A DNA stretch of 64,000 bases, from assembly GCF_954871325.1 (NCBI RefSeq), contig NC_088775.1:67681561-67745560 (forward strand), in the 5' to 3' direction. How positions within the stretch are numbered: the first letter of the stretch is position 1; every line of letters starts with the position of its first letter. Source of the stretch: Gordionus sp. m RMFG-2023 (lineage: Eukaryota > Nematomorpha > Gordioida > Chordodea > Parachordodidae). Position numbers and translations under genes: made by a program. The notes below the pieces were generated by a model, which saw nothing but the letters and a program-made list of their open reading frames with translations, did not search any database and was not told the origin of the DNA. Shown piece after piece: positions 35,472 to 47,949 of this stretch.

Positions 35472-35740
35472 TCTCTATGCTCCCCTAAAACCCACCTCCC
35501 ACCTTCACGCGGTGGGGAGTGAACAGCAATGCTGACCAACTGGAGCTCTGGTACTGTTATAATATTCTTCATTTTGCCAATCAATTTATAATTTTCTAGC
35601 TTTGATATATGAATCTGAAATATGATTCACAAATTTATTTACCTCTTTTCTCCTAAATTTTAATATTTTTATAAAATAGATTATACACAAACTAGCTAAT
35701 TACCCCTCAACCCCGTCATTCTTGACGGGTTATTAGCTAG
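35472..35740 (+). mobile_element. Candidate mini-Helitron, about 269 bp
   Basis: The 5' end is A followed by TCTCTATGCTCCCC. The 3' end is a hairpin, AACCCCGTCA-TTCT-TGACGGGTT, then ATTAG and CTAG followed by T. Helitrons start TC, end CTRR after a short hairpin and insert between A and T, all of which fits. The GC-rich interior (about 35495-35560, with a CCCACC/GGTGGG hairpin) stands out from the AT-rich surroundings. There is no helicase gene. No second copy is in the window to confirm the ends. Confidence 0.45.
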
Positions 35741-35805
35741 TTACTTGATAAAGAAGTAAATGATAAACATAAATTTTTTAAGGTATTTTTAATTTGAGAA
35801 AGCAT

Positions 35806-36070
35806 TTAAGAGGGGAAAGGCTATCTTAAACGTAATTTTGAATATAATTATATCATTGAACTCAGAATTTAATTCTCTATCCAAAACAGCTTAGATGTAT
35901 TTTTTTACGTTTCCGGTTCACAAAATAAATATTTTGTCGCGAAAGACATTTATAGGGGAAAGTCTAACATTTTAAAAGTAATTTTGAATATATTTATATC
36001 ATTGAACTCAGAATTTAATTCTCTATCCAAAACCGCTTAGATGTTTTTTTTACGTTTCCGGTTCACACGT
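35806..36070 (-). repeat. Satellite, inverted edge (about 1.8 monomers)
   Basis: These units are the reverse complement of the main array (GTTTCCGGTTCAC, CTCAGAATTTAATTCTC). The direction flips at about 36070, next to ACACGTTC. This edge is therefore a head-to-head junction. Confidence 0.93.
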
Positions 36071-36074
36071 TCTT

Positions 36075-39000
36075 AAAAAAATACATCTAAGCGGTTTTGG
36101 ATAGAGAATTAAATTCTGAGTTCAATGATATAAATATATTCAAAATTACTTTTAAAATGTTAGCATTTCCCCTATAAATGTCTTTCGCGACAAATTATTT
36201 ATTTTGATAACCGGAAACGTAAAAAAATACATCTAAGCTGTTTTTGATAGAGAATTAAATTCTGAGTTGAATGATATAAATATATTCAAAATTACTTTTA
36301 AGATGTTAGCCTTTCCCCTATAAATGTCTTTCGCGACAAAAAAATTTATTTTGTGAACCGGAAACGTAAAAATAACATCTAAGCGGTTTTGGATAGAGAA
36401 TTAAATTCTAAGTTCAATGATATAATTATATTCAAAATTTAGTTTAAGGTGTTAGCCTTTCCCCTATAAATGTCTTTCGCGACAAAAAATTTATTTTGTG
36501 AACCGGAAACGTATAAAAATACATCTAAGCGGTTTTGGATAGAGAATTAAATTCTGAGTTCAATGATATAAATATATTTAAAATTCCTTTAAGATGTTAG
36601 CCATTCCTCTATATATGTCTTTCGCGACAAAAAATTTATTTTGTGAACCGGAAACGTAAAAAATGCATGTAAGCGGTTTTGGATAGAGAAATAAATTCTG
36701 AGTTCAATGATATAAATATATTCAAAATTACATTTCAGATGTTAGCCTTTCGTCTATAAATGATTTTCGCGACAAAAAATTTATTTTGTGAACCGGAAAC
36801 GTAAAAAAATATATCTAAGCGGTTTTGGATAGAGAATTAAATTCTGAGTTCAATGATATAAATATATCGTAAAAAAATACATCTAAGCGGTTTTGGATAG
36901 AGAATTAAATTCTGAGTTCAATGATATAATTATATTCAAAATTACGTTTAAGATGTTAGCCTTTCCCATATAAATGTCTTTCGTGACAAAAAATTTATTT
37001 TGTGAACCGGAAACGTATAAAAATACATCTAAGCGGTTTTGGATAGAGAATTAAATTCTGAGTTCAATGATATAAATATATTTAAAATTACCTTTAAGAT
37101 GTTAGCCTTTCCTCTATAAATGTCTTTCGCGACAAAAAATTTATTTTGTGAACCGGAAACGTAAAAAATGCATGTAAACGGTTTTGGATAGAGAATTAAA
37201 TTCTGAGTTCAATGATATAAATATATTCAAAATTACATTTCAGATGTTAGCCTTTCGTCTATAAATGATTTTCGCGACAAAAAATTTATTTTGTGAACCG
37301 GAAACGTAAAAAAATACATCTAAGCGGTTTTGGATAGAGAATTAAATTCTGAGTTCAATGATATAAATATATTCAAAATTACTTTTAAGATGTTAGCCAT
37401 TCTCCTATAAATGTCTTTCGCCACATTGTCAACCGGAAACGTAAAAAATACATCTAAGCGGCTTTGGATAAAGAATTTAATTCTGAGTTCATTGATATAA
37501 ATATATTTAAAATTACATTTCAGATGTTAGTCTGTCCCCTCTAAATGACTTTTGCGACAAAAAATATATTTTGTGAACCGGAAACGTAAAAAGATACATC
37601 TAAGCGGTTTTGGATAGAGAATTAAATTCTGAGTTCAATTATATAAATATATTTAAAATTACGTTTAAGATGTTAGCCTTTCCCCTATAAATGTCTTTCG
37701 CGACAAAATATTTATTTTGTGAACCGGAAACGTAAAAAAATACATCTAAACGGTTTTGGATAGAGAATTAAATTCTGAGTTCAATGATATAAATATATTC
37801 AAAACATTTCAGATGTTAGCCTTTCGTCCATAAATGACTTTCGCGACAAAAAATTTATTTTGTGAACCGGAAACGTAAAAAAATATATCTAAGCGGTTTT
37901 ATTATAGAGAATTAAATTATGAGTTCATTGATATAAATATATTCAAAATTACATTTCAGATATTAGCCTTTCGTCTATAGATGACTTTGGCGACAAGAAA
38001 TATATTTTGTGAACCGGAAACGTAAAAAAATACATCTAAGCGGTTTTGGATAGAGAATTAAATTCTGAGTTCAATGATATAAATATATTCAAAATTACTT
38101 TTAAGATGTTAGCCATTCTCCTATAAATGTCTTTCGCCACATTGTCAACCGGAAACGTAAAAAATACATCTAAGCGGTTTTGGATAGAGAATTAAATTCT
38201 GAGTTCAATGATCTAAATATATTCAAAATTACATTTCAGATGTTAGCCTTTCGTCTATAAATGATTTTCGCGACAAAAAATTTATTTTGTGAACCGGAAA
38301 CGTAAAAAAATACATCTAAGCAGTTTTGGATAGAGAATTAAATTCTGAGTTCAATGATATAAATATATTTAAAATTACCTTTAAGATGTTAGCCTTTCCT
38401 CTATAAATGTCTTTCGCGACAAAAAATTTATTTTGTGAACCGGAAACGTAAAAAATGCATGTAAACGGTTTTGGATAGAGAATTAAATTCTGAGTTCAAT
38501 GATATAAATATATTCAAAATTACATTTCAGATGTTAGCCTTTCGTCTATAAATGATTTTCGCGACAAAAAATTTATTTTGTGAACCGGAAACGTAAAAAA
38601 ATACATCTAAGCGGTTTTGGATAGAGAATTAAATTCTGAGTTCAATGATATAAATATATTCAAAATTACTTTTAAGATGTTAGCCATTCTCCTATAAATG
38701 TCTTTCGCCACATTGTCAACCGGAAACGTAAAAAATACATCTAAGCGGCTTTGGATAAAGAATTTAATTCTGAGTTCATTGATATAAATATATTTAAAAT
38801 TACATTTCAGATGTTAGTCTGTCCCCTCTAAATGACTTTTGCGACAAAAAATATATTTTGTGAACCGGAAACGTAAAAAGATACATCTAAGCGGTTTTGG
38901 ATAGAGAATTAAATTCTGAGTTCAATGATATAAATATATTCAAAATTACTTTTAAGATGTTAGCCATTCTCCTATAAATGTCTTTCGCCACATTGTCAAC

Positions 39001-42000
39001 CGGAAACGTAAAAAATACATCTAAGCGGCTTAGGATAGAGAATTTAATTCTGAATTCAATGATATAAATATATTCAAAATTATATTTCAGATGTTAGCCT
39101 TTCGTCTATAAATGACTTTCACGACAAAAAATTTATTTTGTGAACCGGAAACGTAAAAAAATATATCTAAGCGGTTTTGGATAGAGAATTAAATTCTGAG
39201 TTCAGTGATATAATTATATTCAAAATTACGTTTAAGATGTTAGCCTTTCCCATATAAATGTCTTTCGCGATAAAATATTTATTTTGTGAACCGGAAACGT
39301 AAAAAAATACATCTAAGCGGTTTTGGATAGGAAATTAAATTCTGAGTTCAATATAATTATATTCAAAATTACGTTTAAGATGTTAACCTAACCCCTATAA
39401 ATGTTTTTCGCTAAAAAATATTTATTTTGTGAAACGGAAACGTAAAAAAATACATCTAAGCGGTTTTGGATAGAGAATTAAATTCTGAGTTCAATGATAT
39501 AATTATATTCAAAATTACGTTTAAGATGTTAGCCTTTCCCATATAAATGTCTTTCGTGACAAAAAATTTATTTTGTGAACCGGAAACGTATAAAAATACA
39601 TCTAAGCGGTTTTGGATAGAGAATTAAATTCTGAGTTCAATGATATAAATATATTTAAAATTACCTTTAAGATGTTAGCCTTTCCTCTATAAATGTCTTT
39701 CGCGACAAAAAATTTATTTTGTGAACCGGAAACGTAAAAAATGCATGTAAACGGTTTTGGATAGAGAATTAAATTCTGAGTTCAATGATATAAATATATT
39801 CAAAATTACATTTCAGATGTTAGCCTTTCGTCTATAAATGATTTTCGCGACAAAAAATTTATTTTGTGAACCGGAAACGTAAAAAAATACATCTAAGCGG
39901 TTTTGGATAGAGAATTAAATTCTGAGTTCAATGATATAAATATATTCAAAATTACTTTTAAGATGTTAGCCATTCTCCTATAAATGTCTTTCGCCACATT
40001 GTCAACCGGAAACGTAAAAAATACATCTAAGCGGCTTTGGATAAAGAATTTAATTCTGAGTTCATTGATATAAATATATTTAAAATTACATTTCAGATGT
40101 TAGTCTGTCCCCTCTAAATGACTTTTGCGACAAAAAATATATTTTGTGAACCGGAAACGTAAAAAGATACATCTAAGCGGTTTTGGATAGAGAATTAAAT
40201 TCTGAGTTCAATTATATAAATATATTTAAAATTACGTTTAAGATGTTAGCCTTTCCCCTATAAATGTCTTTCGCGACAAAATATTTATTTTGTGAACCGG
40301 AAACGTAAAAAAATACATCTAAACGGTTTTGGATAGAGAATTAAATTCTGAGTTCAATGATATAAATATATTCAAAACATTTCAGATGTTAGCCTTTCGT
40401 CCATAAATGACTTTCGCGACAAAAAATTTATTTTGTGAACCGGAAACGTAAAAAAATATATCTAAGCGGTTTTATTATAGAGAATTAAATTATGAGTTCA
40501 TTGATATAAATATATTCAAAATTACATTTCAGATATTAGCCTTTCGTCTATAGATGACTTTGGCGACAAGAAATATATTTTGTGAACCGGAAACGTAAAA
40601 AAATACATCTAAGCGGTTTTGGATAGAGAATTAAATTCTGAGTTCAATGATATAAATATATTCAAAATTACTTTTAAGATGTTAGCCATTCTCCTATAAA
40701 TGTCTTTCGCCACATTGTCAACCGGAAACGTAAAAAATACATCTAAGCGGTTTTGGATAGAGAATTAAATTCTGAGTTCAATGATCTAAATATATTCAAA
40801 ATTACATTTCAGATGTTAGCCTTTCGTCTATAAATGATTTTCGCGACAAAAAATTTATTTTGTGAACCGGAAACGTAAAAAAATACATCTAAGCAGTTTT
40901 GGATAGAGAATTAAATTCTGAGTTCAATGATATAATTATAATCAAAATTACGTTGTTAGCCTTTCCCGTATAAATGTCTTTCCCGACAAAAAATTTATTT
41001 TGTGAACCGGAAACGTAAAAAAATACATCTAAGCGGTGTTGGATAGGAAATTAAATTCTGAGTTTAATATAATTATATTCAAAATTACGTTTAAGATGTT
41101 AACCTTTCCCCTATAAATGTCTTTTGCGACAAAAATATATTTTGTGAACCGGAAACGTAAAAAAATACATCTAAGTGGTTAAATTCTGAGTTTAATGATA
41201 TAATTATATTCAAAATTACGTTTAAGATGTTAGCCTATCCCATATAAATGTCTTTCGCGATAAAATATTTTATTTGTGAACCGGAAACGTAAAAAAATAC
41301 ATCTAAGCAGTTTTGGATAGAGAATTAAATTCTGAGTTCAATGATATAATTATAATCAAAATTACGTTTAAGATGTTAGCCCTTCCCCTATAAATGTCTT
41401 TCGCGACAAAAAATTTATTTTGTGAACAGGAAACATAAAAAAATACATCTAAGCGGTTTTGGATAGGAAATTAAATTCTGAGTTCAATGATATAATTATA
41501 TTCAAAATTACGTTTAAGATAATAGCCTTTCCTCTATAAATGTCTTTCACAACAAAAAATTTATTTTGTGAACCGCAAACCTAAAAAAATATATCTAAGC
41601 GGTTAAATTCTGAGTTTAATGATATAATTATATTTAAAATTACGTTTAAGATGTTAGCCTTTCCCATATAAATGTCTTTCGCGATAAAATATTTATTTTG
41701 TGAACCGGAAACGTAAAAAAATACATCTAAGCAGTTTTGGATAGAAAATTAAATTCTGAGTTCAATGATATAATTAGATTCAAAATTACGTTTAAGATGT
41801 TAGCCCTTCCCCTATAAATGTCTTTCGCGACAAAAATCTATTTTGTGAACCGGAAACGTAAAAAAATACATCTAAGCGGTTAAATTCTGAGTTTAATGAT
41901 ATAATTATATTCAAAATTACGTTTAAGATGTTAGCCTTTCCCATATAAATGTCTTTCGCGATAAAATATTTATTTTGTGAACCGTAAACGTAAAAAAATA

Positions 42001-42705
42001 CATCTAAGCAGTTTTGGATAGAAAATTAAATTCTGAGTTCAATGATATAATTATATTCAAAATTACGTTTAAAATGTTAGCCCTTCCCCTATAAATGTCT
42101 TTCGCGACAAAAAATTTATTTTGTGAACCGGAAACGTAAAAAAATATATCTAAGCGGTTAAATTCTGAGTTTAATGATATAATTATATTCAAAATTACGT
42201 TTAAGATGTTAGCCTTTCCCATATAAATGTCTTTCGCGATAAAATATTTATTTTGTGAACCGGAAACGTAAAAAAATACATCTAAGCAGTTTGGGATAGA
42301 AAATTAAATTCTGAGTTCAATGATATAATTATATTCAAAATTACTTTTAAGATGTTAGCCCTTCCCCTATAAATGTCTTTCGCGACACAAAATTTATTTT
42401 GTGAACCGCAAACGTAAAAAAATATATCTAAGCGGTTAAATTCTGAGTTTAATGATATAATTATATTCAAAATTACGTTTAAGATGTTAGCCTTTCCCAT
42501 ATAAATGTCTTTCGCGATAAAATATTTATTTTGTGAACCGGAAACGTAAAAAAATACATCTAAGCAGTTTTGGATAGAAAATTAAATTCTGAGTTCAATG
42601 ATATAATTTTATTCAAAATTACGTTTAAGATGTTAGCCTTTCTCCTATAAATGTCTTTCGCGACAAAAATCTATTTTGTGAACCGGAAACGTAAAAAAAT
42701 ACATC
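36075..42705 (+). repeat. Satellite array, about 145-bp monomer, with higher-order repeats
   Basis: About 46 head-to-tail monomers of roughly 133-147 bp. Each has TTGGATAGAGAATTAAATTC, TGAGTTCAATGATATAA, AGATGTTAGCC, a TCGCGA-containing ATGTCTTTCGCGAC, and TGTGAACCGGAAACGTAAAA. Variants recur in order. CATGTAAACGG marks 37171, 38458 and 39744, a period of about 1286 bp or nine monomers. About 36870-38357 matches about 39443-40930 at an offset of 2573 bp. From about 41590 to the end a short and a long monomer alternate as a 278-bp dimer. Reading frames in it (for example 42004-42500) are by-products. Confidence 0.96.
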
Positions 42706-43822
42706 AAATAATGTATATATTAATTAAAATTGACACTCATTTAGACTCAAAAATAGCAATATCTAAATGACAATCCTCAAGATGTGTATTGATTTGATAT
42801 TCCATACGTTAAAAAAGGAAATATAATTGAAAATAAATTTTAATATATAAAATATAAGAATATGATAATGGAAAAGTCATATTTTATTTGATAAAAAAAA
42901 TCATCATATACTTCATATTTTTCCCTGATCGGCCTCTTTTTTAAATATGTTTTCTGATCGGCCTCATAAATTTACATTTTTTCAAGTTATGACCAGTCAG
43001 CCCCTGAATACTATACTATTATGCAAATTAAGATATGGAACAATATAATGTGAATAAAAATAATTCTGTTGATTTTTTCATCTTTTACTGTTAATATAGA
43101 AGGAGATAGTTCTGTAGAACTGATTTATCAATAAAATAATTTTTATAAAAAGTGGATATCTCACCCGACGATATAGCAATTTATGTCTTAGATTTCAGCT
43201 TGAGATTGACATTTATGAACATTTGCCTGAAAATATATTTCGATGTAAAAAAGTAAAATTATTAATTATTAGTTTATTTTATTGACCTCTTTGCAGAATA
43301 TATTATATTGTGCTGTTTTTTTTCAAATTATAAGTATAATTTTATGTTGAGTAATAAATACAACAAACGTTTTCTATAATTAGAATATTTTAATAATAGT
43401 TTTTATGGATCTTGTTAGTAAAAGGACTCCAGATATATGGCTTAGAAAGAAGGAAAAAATAAGTGCCCAATTATTTGAACAAGGAGAAATCGACTTCAGA
43501 AATGTAAAAAAGGCCTAAAGATTTAAGATATTTACCTTATATACTAAAAATCGAAGGTATTAAGGTCTGAAGATCTATAGATGGTTTACCTTATTATAAA
43601 AAAATCGAGAATCTAAAAAATTAATAAATTAAATGAGACAAGGATCCAGTAAATATAGCCCATATTATTGGAGAATATTTGCATGAGTTTAAATTTAAAT
43701 CTCGTTATAATATAAAATGTGTAATATAACATAAAATATATATTACTATTTTTGCTATGGAGTTTCAAAGTTCCCATTTAGTGAATAGAAATTTTAGTGA
43801 AAATGCACTTATTTATAAATAC
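42706..43822. other. AT-rich spacer between satellite and SPCS2
   Basis: The word CTGATCGGCCTC occurs twice near 42925 and 42953. A 37-codon frame starts at 43405 (MDLVSKRTPDIWL...) but is not recognised. No feature can be supported. Confidence 0.45.
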
Positions 43823-44022
43823 CAGAGATCTGCAGACCCGGCCCTAAGTCCCCCAGGCCGGGCCTTATTTTAATTTTTTAAATTTAAGCCCGAAAATTTT
43901 TTTAAAAAAAATAGCCGGGCCGGGTCGTATATTTTAAAACCAAATATTTGAAATCGCCATTATTAGCTGTAAAAACAAAAATTAATATAATATATTTTAA
44001 AAAATACCTCTGCAGGTCACTG
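43823..44022. mobile_element. hAT-B MITE, 200 bp, upstream of SPCS2
   Basis: The ends are CAGAGATCTGCAG and CTGCAGGTCACTG, with an exact 8-bp duplication ATAAATAC (43815-43822 and 44023-44030). It holds GC-rich family words including CCAGGCCGGGCC. It lies 169 bp before the SPCS2 start codon, so it may sit in the promoter or 5' leader. Confidence 0.95.
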
Positions 44023-44191
44023 ATAAATACTAAAAAATCTGTATCCCTGAATAATAAATCACTCAATACACGATAAATTATATATAAATTTCAGTTTGTC
44101 TGATTAATCTAGAGTAATGTTTAGCACTAGCCTTTATATAAAATCCGCTATTAACTCATTCATTCTTATATTTTACACGTAAATTTTGAAA

Positions 44192-45022
44192 ATGTCAAAG
44201 AAACCTTTGAAGAAATTAATTAGCAAAGTTATAAAATTAAATACACATTTTATTATCAATTATAAAATTAGTGGTCAATTGAGGATAAACCTGTAAAAAT
44301 TGATAAATGGGATAATACTGCAGTAAAAAATTCCTTAGATGATATGGTTAAAAAAGTTAATAAATATTTTACTATTATTACTAATAATGGTTTAGATCAT
44401 TTCTGAAAAATATGAAATGGAAGAATCATTTTCGATTGTAGACGGAAGATTAGTTATTTGTACTATTGCATGTATTGTTTCATTATTTGCATTAGTCTAT
44501 GATTACATTCAACCATTCCCAAAATCGAGAACTGTTCTCATTATTTGCTCACTATCATATCCTTATATTTCCTTAATTATAAAATTATTTTTTGAATATT
44601 AGTTTTTAGATTAAAATCCTTAACTCATAATATTTTTATATGTAAACATATTTTTTTATGATGGCAGTTTTTACTCTCTACATAAAATATGTTGAAAAGG
44701 ATATAATATTTGTTGGCCTGAGAAAGGATGAGTCTGGATTTGATAAGCCTCAAAAGTGGACTATAAGAACAAATCTTAAAAGGTTATATTACATCAAATA
44801 GTTAAGCTATGGTTTGAACATTTATTAAATAATAGATTTGATGACATATATGAAATTATTTATGAGTTTATTGATCCAAATACCAATAAAAGATGCAATT
44901 CAATGTTAAATAAATCTGTTGCCTCATGGATAAATGAAAATGGAGTGATTTTACCTAAATTATTAGAGAAAGATCTAACATACTTGCATGACAAAATCAT
45001 AACAGATAAAAAATTAAACTGA
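44192..45022 (+). CDS. SPCS2: Signal peptidase complex subunit 2 (host gene, five exons)
   Basis: This accessory subunit of the ER signal peptidase complex helps cleave signal peptides at the ER membrane. Exons are 44192-44227, 44272-44355, 44396-44556, 44648-44782 and 44836-45022: 603 nt, 200 residues, close to the roughly 200-226 of animal homologues. Family hallmarks are KIDKWDNTAVKNSLDD, SFSIVDGRLVICTIAC, YDYIQPFPKSRTVLI, SYFFMMAVFTLYIKY, LKRFDD and a Lys-rich C-terminus. Two membrane segments lie at about residues 60-78 and 86-106, joined by a short PFP-containing turn, with both ends cytosolic in the family. Introns 1, 2 and 4 are GT-AG of 44, 40 and 53 bp; intron 3 has AT-AC ends. No stop or frame break is seen, so it looks functional. 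AATAAA at 45119-45124 is a likely poly(A) signal. Codon use is strongly A/T-ending. Confidence 0.93.
44557..44647 (+). other. U12-type AT-AC intron in SPCS2
   Basis: The intron starts ATATCCTT, the exact U12 AT-AC donor consensus. It has TCCTTAAC at 44617-44624, the exact U12 branch consensus, and ends in AC at 44647, about 24 bases after the branch A. Removing it joins TC to A to make the Ser codon of SYFFMMAVF, restoring the conserved second membrane segment in frame. No GT-AG pair does this. It falls after the second base of a codon. Confidence 0.9.
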
Positions 45023-45359
45023 ATATATGATCTTAATTTATTATATTTGTGTATAATATACATAACATTTAATAATTCATAGTATTTGTCTTATATTTAA
45101 TTTAATATTTCAATATACAATAAATTTGCCATGTTTTCTAAGAATTTAGTAAAGTATTTGATGTTACATTTATCTGACAACTTTATACTAAATTTTAGGC
45201 TTAGTCTGGATTTAAAAGGTTAAATTTCAATTTACCCCACAATTTTATTATTATGGATAATTTTTGTGTTATTTTGCAGATTGTTTTAAAAGGAAATGTC
45301 AAAATATGAACAATAAATTAATATACATTATATTTTTGCAAATGATTAATTAATATAAT
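45023..45359. other. SPCS2 3' flank
   Basis: AT-rich DNA with a poly(A) signal candidate at 45119-45124; nothing else is seen. Confidence 0.5.
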
Positions 45360-47218
45360 CAGGCGTGTATGCAGGAAATTGGTTTCGGGGGGGGGGGATA
45401 ATATAATTTTTTAAGAAATTGTTTTTTAAAAATATCAAGCATAAATTTATTAGAACTAATAACTATTTCTAATACACAATTTTAAATTATTTGTGAATTA
45501 TAAAAAAGTTTATGTATAAACCGTCTTATAAAAAACTATAAAATAAATGTGAATTAAAAAATATTAAACGGATATAACTGGCGGTATAAAAATAAATGTG
45601 AATTATAAAATATAAAGTAAATATAACCATTATATGAATCACTGACCCAAAATAGAAATTTGAATTTTTTGAGCCTTTAAAGTTTATATATATAAAAAAT
45701 TAAATGTTGGAAATATAAATTAATACACAAAAAGTTTATAAGGAATAATTGTATTTTGTATGTTATATATTTACATGTAAAATCCAATCTTCATTGGGAT
45801 TGAGCTAATATTTCAATTCCAGCCCCTGGGCTGGACCATATTTTAATTTTTTAAATATACCTGGGCCGAGCCCAAATTTTTTTTAAAAAAACACCTAGGC
45901 AGGGCGTGAAATTTTTTTTAAAAAATATCCTGGCTGGGTTGTATATTTTAAAACAGCATATATTTAAAATCGTTATTTAGCTATAAAATTCAAAAAAATA
46001 TATAATTTATTTTAGCCGGGCCTGAAATTTTTTTAAAAAAACCCGAACTCGGTAGTAAAAAATTTTTTAAAAAAGTACGAGCTATATTGTGCAAATGTTA
46101 CCTCTGTTGGGCTCTGTTATTCTTCTTTAAAAAAAGAATGTTCTATCATTAGTTTACTAATGGGAAGAGTTGCTAATATATTTAAACCCTTTTAATACTT
46201 GGGAATATAATCTAAACTATGTTTGAAATGCTAAGCATCGATAGCATTTTTTGGGACTATATCAACCATAGTTAATTTTATAAACATAGATATTCAGCCA
46301 ATAAGGCATCATAAGATACTTTAACATTTTCATGTAAAAATCTAACAAATATTTTTTTTCTATCCATCTGAAAAAGGTTGGTAAGGCTTTTTGTGTACGT
46401 AATATCTGCAGATTGGTAAGTGCTGCATGATGAATTAAAAACTTTTCATTTTTATTTGGGTTATAAATATATCTAAGAGAGGGGACATTTGTTTTATAAT
46501 ACTCTTCTACTGATCTTATATTAATGTTTTAACGATGAGCTTGCCTTGATGCAAGTCGAGGGAGATAAATATTAAACATGTATAGCTCTGCTTTTGACTC
46601 AACAATAACATATAAAATATGAAATTCTTCATCAACATTAGCCATAATTTCCTTGAGTTCTAATAAAATGCTCTCCACTATTCTTATCTTATTAATCAAG
46701 TCAATGTCATGTATTTGAAAAGTATTAATAGTTGTATAATTAAATAAAACATTCTAATGAGGAAAAAAATTTGGAATAAGGATTGAATCCAATAATTTTC
46801 TTGCTTCTGAGGAAATATTTTTTTCATGCATTGTGATATTTCAGTAATAGCAAATAATCGGCTCTTCTAACTCCATAAAAGCTATTACTGCTTGATGGTG
46901 AAGACTATCTCTTTGGACAAGCTTGCAATTTCTTTCTCCCTGTTGGACAAGGAGTTTCAGAAATAAATATCATTTGACTAGAAATTTGAAAATGGTAGAT
47001 AAATATTACACCACTAAAAAATTGAAAATTATAAGTAAATATGCCGGAAAACTTGAAATCGAAATTAATTGATAAAATAACTTAGTATATGAATGTGATA
47101 AATAAATGTAATTAAATATTTAATATGAGATAGGAATAAATATTAAAACAATATTTTTAAAAATATATCTGGCATTGCATTTTTTGGCTTTGGGGGAGAT
47201 TTGTCCTGTCCCTCCCTG
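45360..47218. mobile_element. hAT-A element, copy 2 (with nested hAT-B remnant)
   Basis: The left end is CAGGCGTGTATGCAGG; the right end is shortened to CCTCCCTG. The 8-bp duplication AATATAAT (45352-45359 and 47219-47226) matches exactly. A G run lies at about 45388. The sequence is collinear with copy 1, including the nested hAT-B block (about 45825-46116). The transposase remnant is on the minus strand with many stops. Confidence 0.9.
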
Positions 47219-47226
47219 AATATAAT

Positions 47227-47949
47227 TTTTAATTTCTTTTTCGGTCTATATTTTTTTAAATCTTAGGATTTTTAAAAGCATAAAATTTATTTTTCCAGGC
47301 TGGGCCTACAGATCTCTGGTATTTATCATGGACATGCATGCCATCAAAACCCAGCCTGGGTATATGGGACAACTTTAAGTTTATAATAAACATGTACTGG
47401 AAATAAAAATTATATCAATTAATTAGTAGCTTAAAAATCATATAATGTGGGGGAAGTGGTGTTTACTATTTGTTTGTTACTCATTATGCCCATTCAAATG
47501 AATTGCATAGCTTTATTATTCATATTTGTAAATAATAAAATTTACTATTTATACTCGATTATGATTCGTTTTTTAAGTGATATAAAATAATTGATAGGAT
47601 TAACAGAATTTTTAAAATATTTTCATTAGTTCTAAACATAATAATAAAAAAACTTGTGATCAAGTTATTAACATTATTAAAATGCAAATTAATTTTTAGT
47701 TTTTCTTATCAATTTTTTGAGTTCCAACTAAACTAAGAAAAGCATTTTATGAGCAGTTGTTATAATAATCATATTACTTGTCAGAATGATATGTTATAAA
47801 CATTGCCATGCTGAGACTTAGCGGCCTGTTAAAAAACAACAATTAACCTAAGCTTATTTGATAAACTTTCTAATGAGAAGTAAAAACATATATACTTTAT
47901 TAAATTTTAATCATAAATGAGTAACAAACATTAAAAAATGAATATAATC
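47227..47949. other. AT-rich spacer
   Basis: A hAT-B-like end (GGGCCTACAGATCTCTG, about 47301-47317) is followed by AT-rich DNA. No gene is seen. Confidence 0.45.

Noticed and set aside
42004-42500. Two 72-codon minus-strand frames
   Set aside because: They are two successive 278-bp satellite dimers; the similarity reflects the repeat.
43405-43518. Small frame MDLVSKRTPDIWL...
   Set aside because: Too short, no homologue recognised and no clear splice partners.
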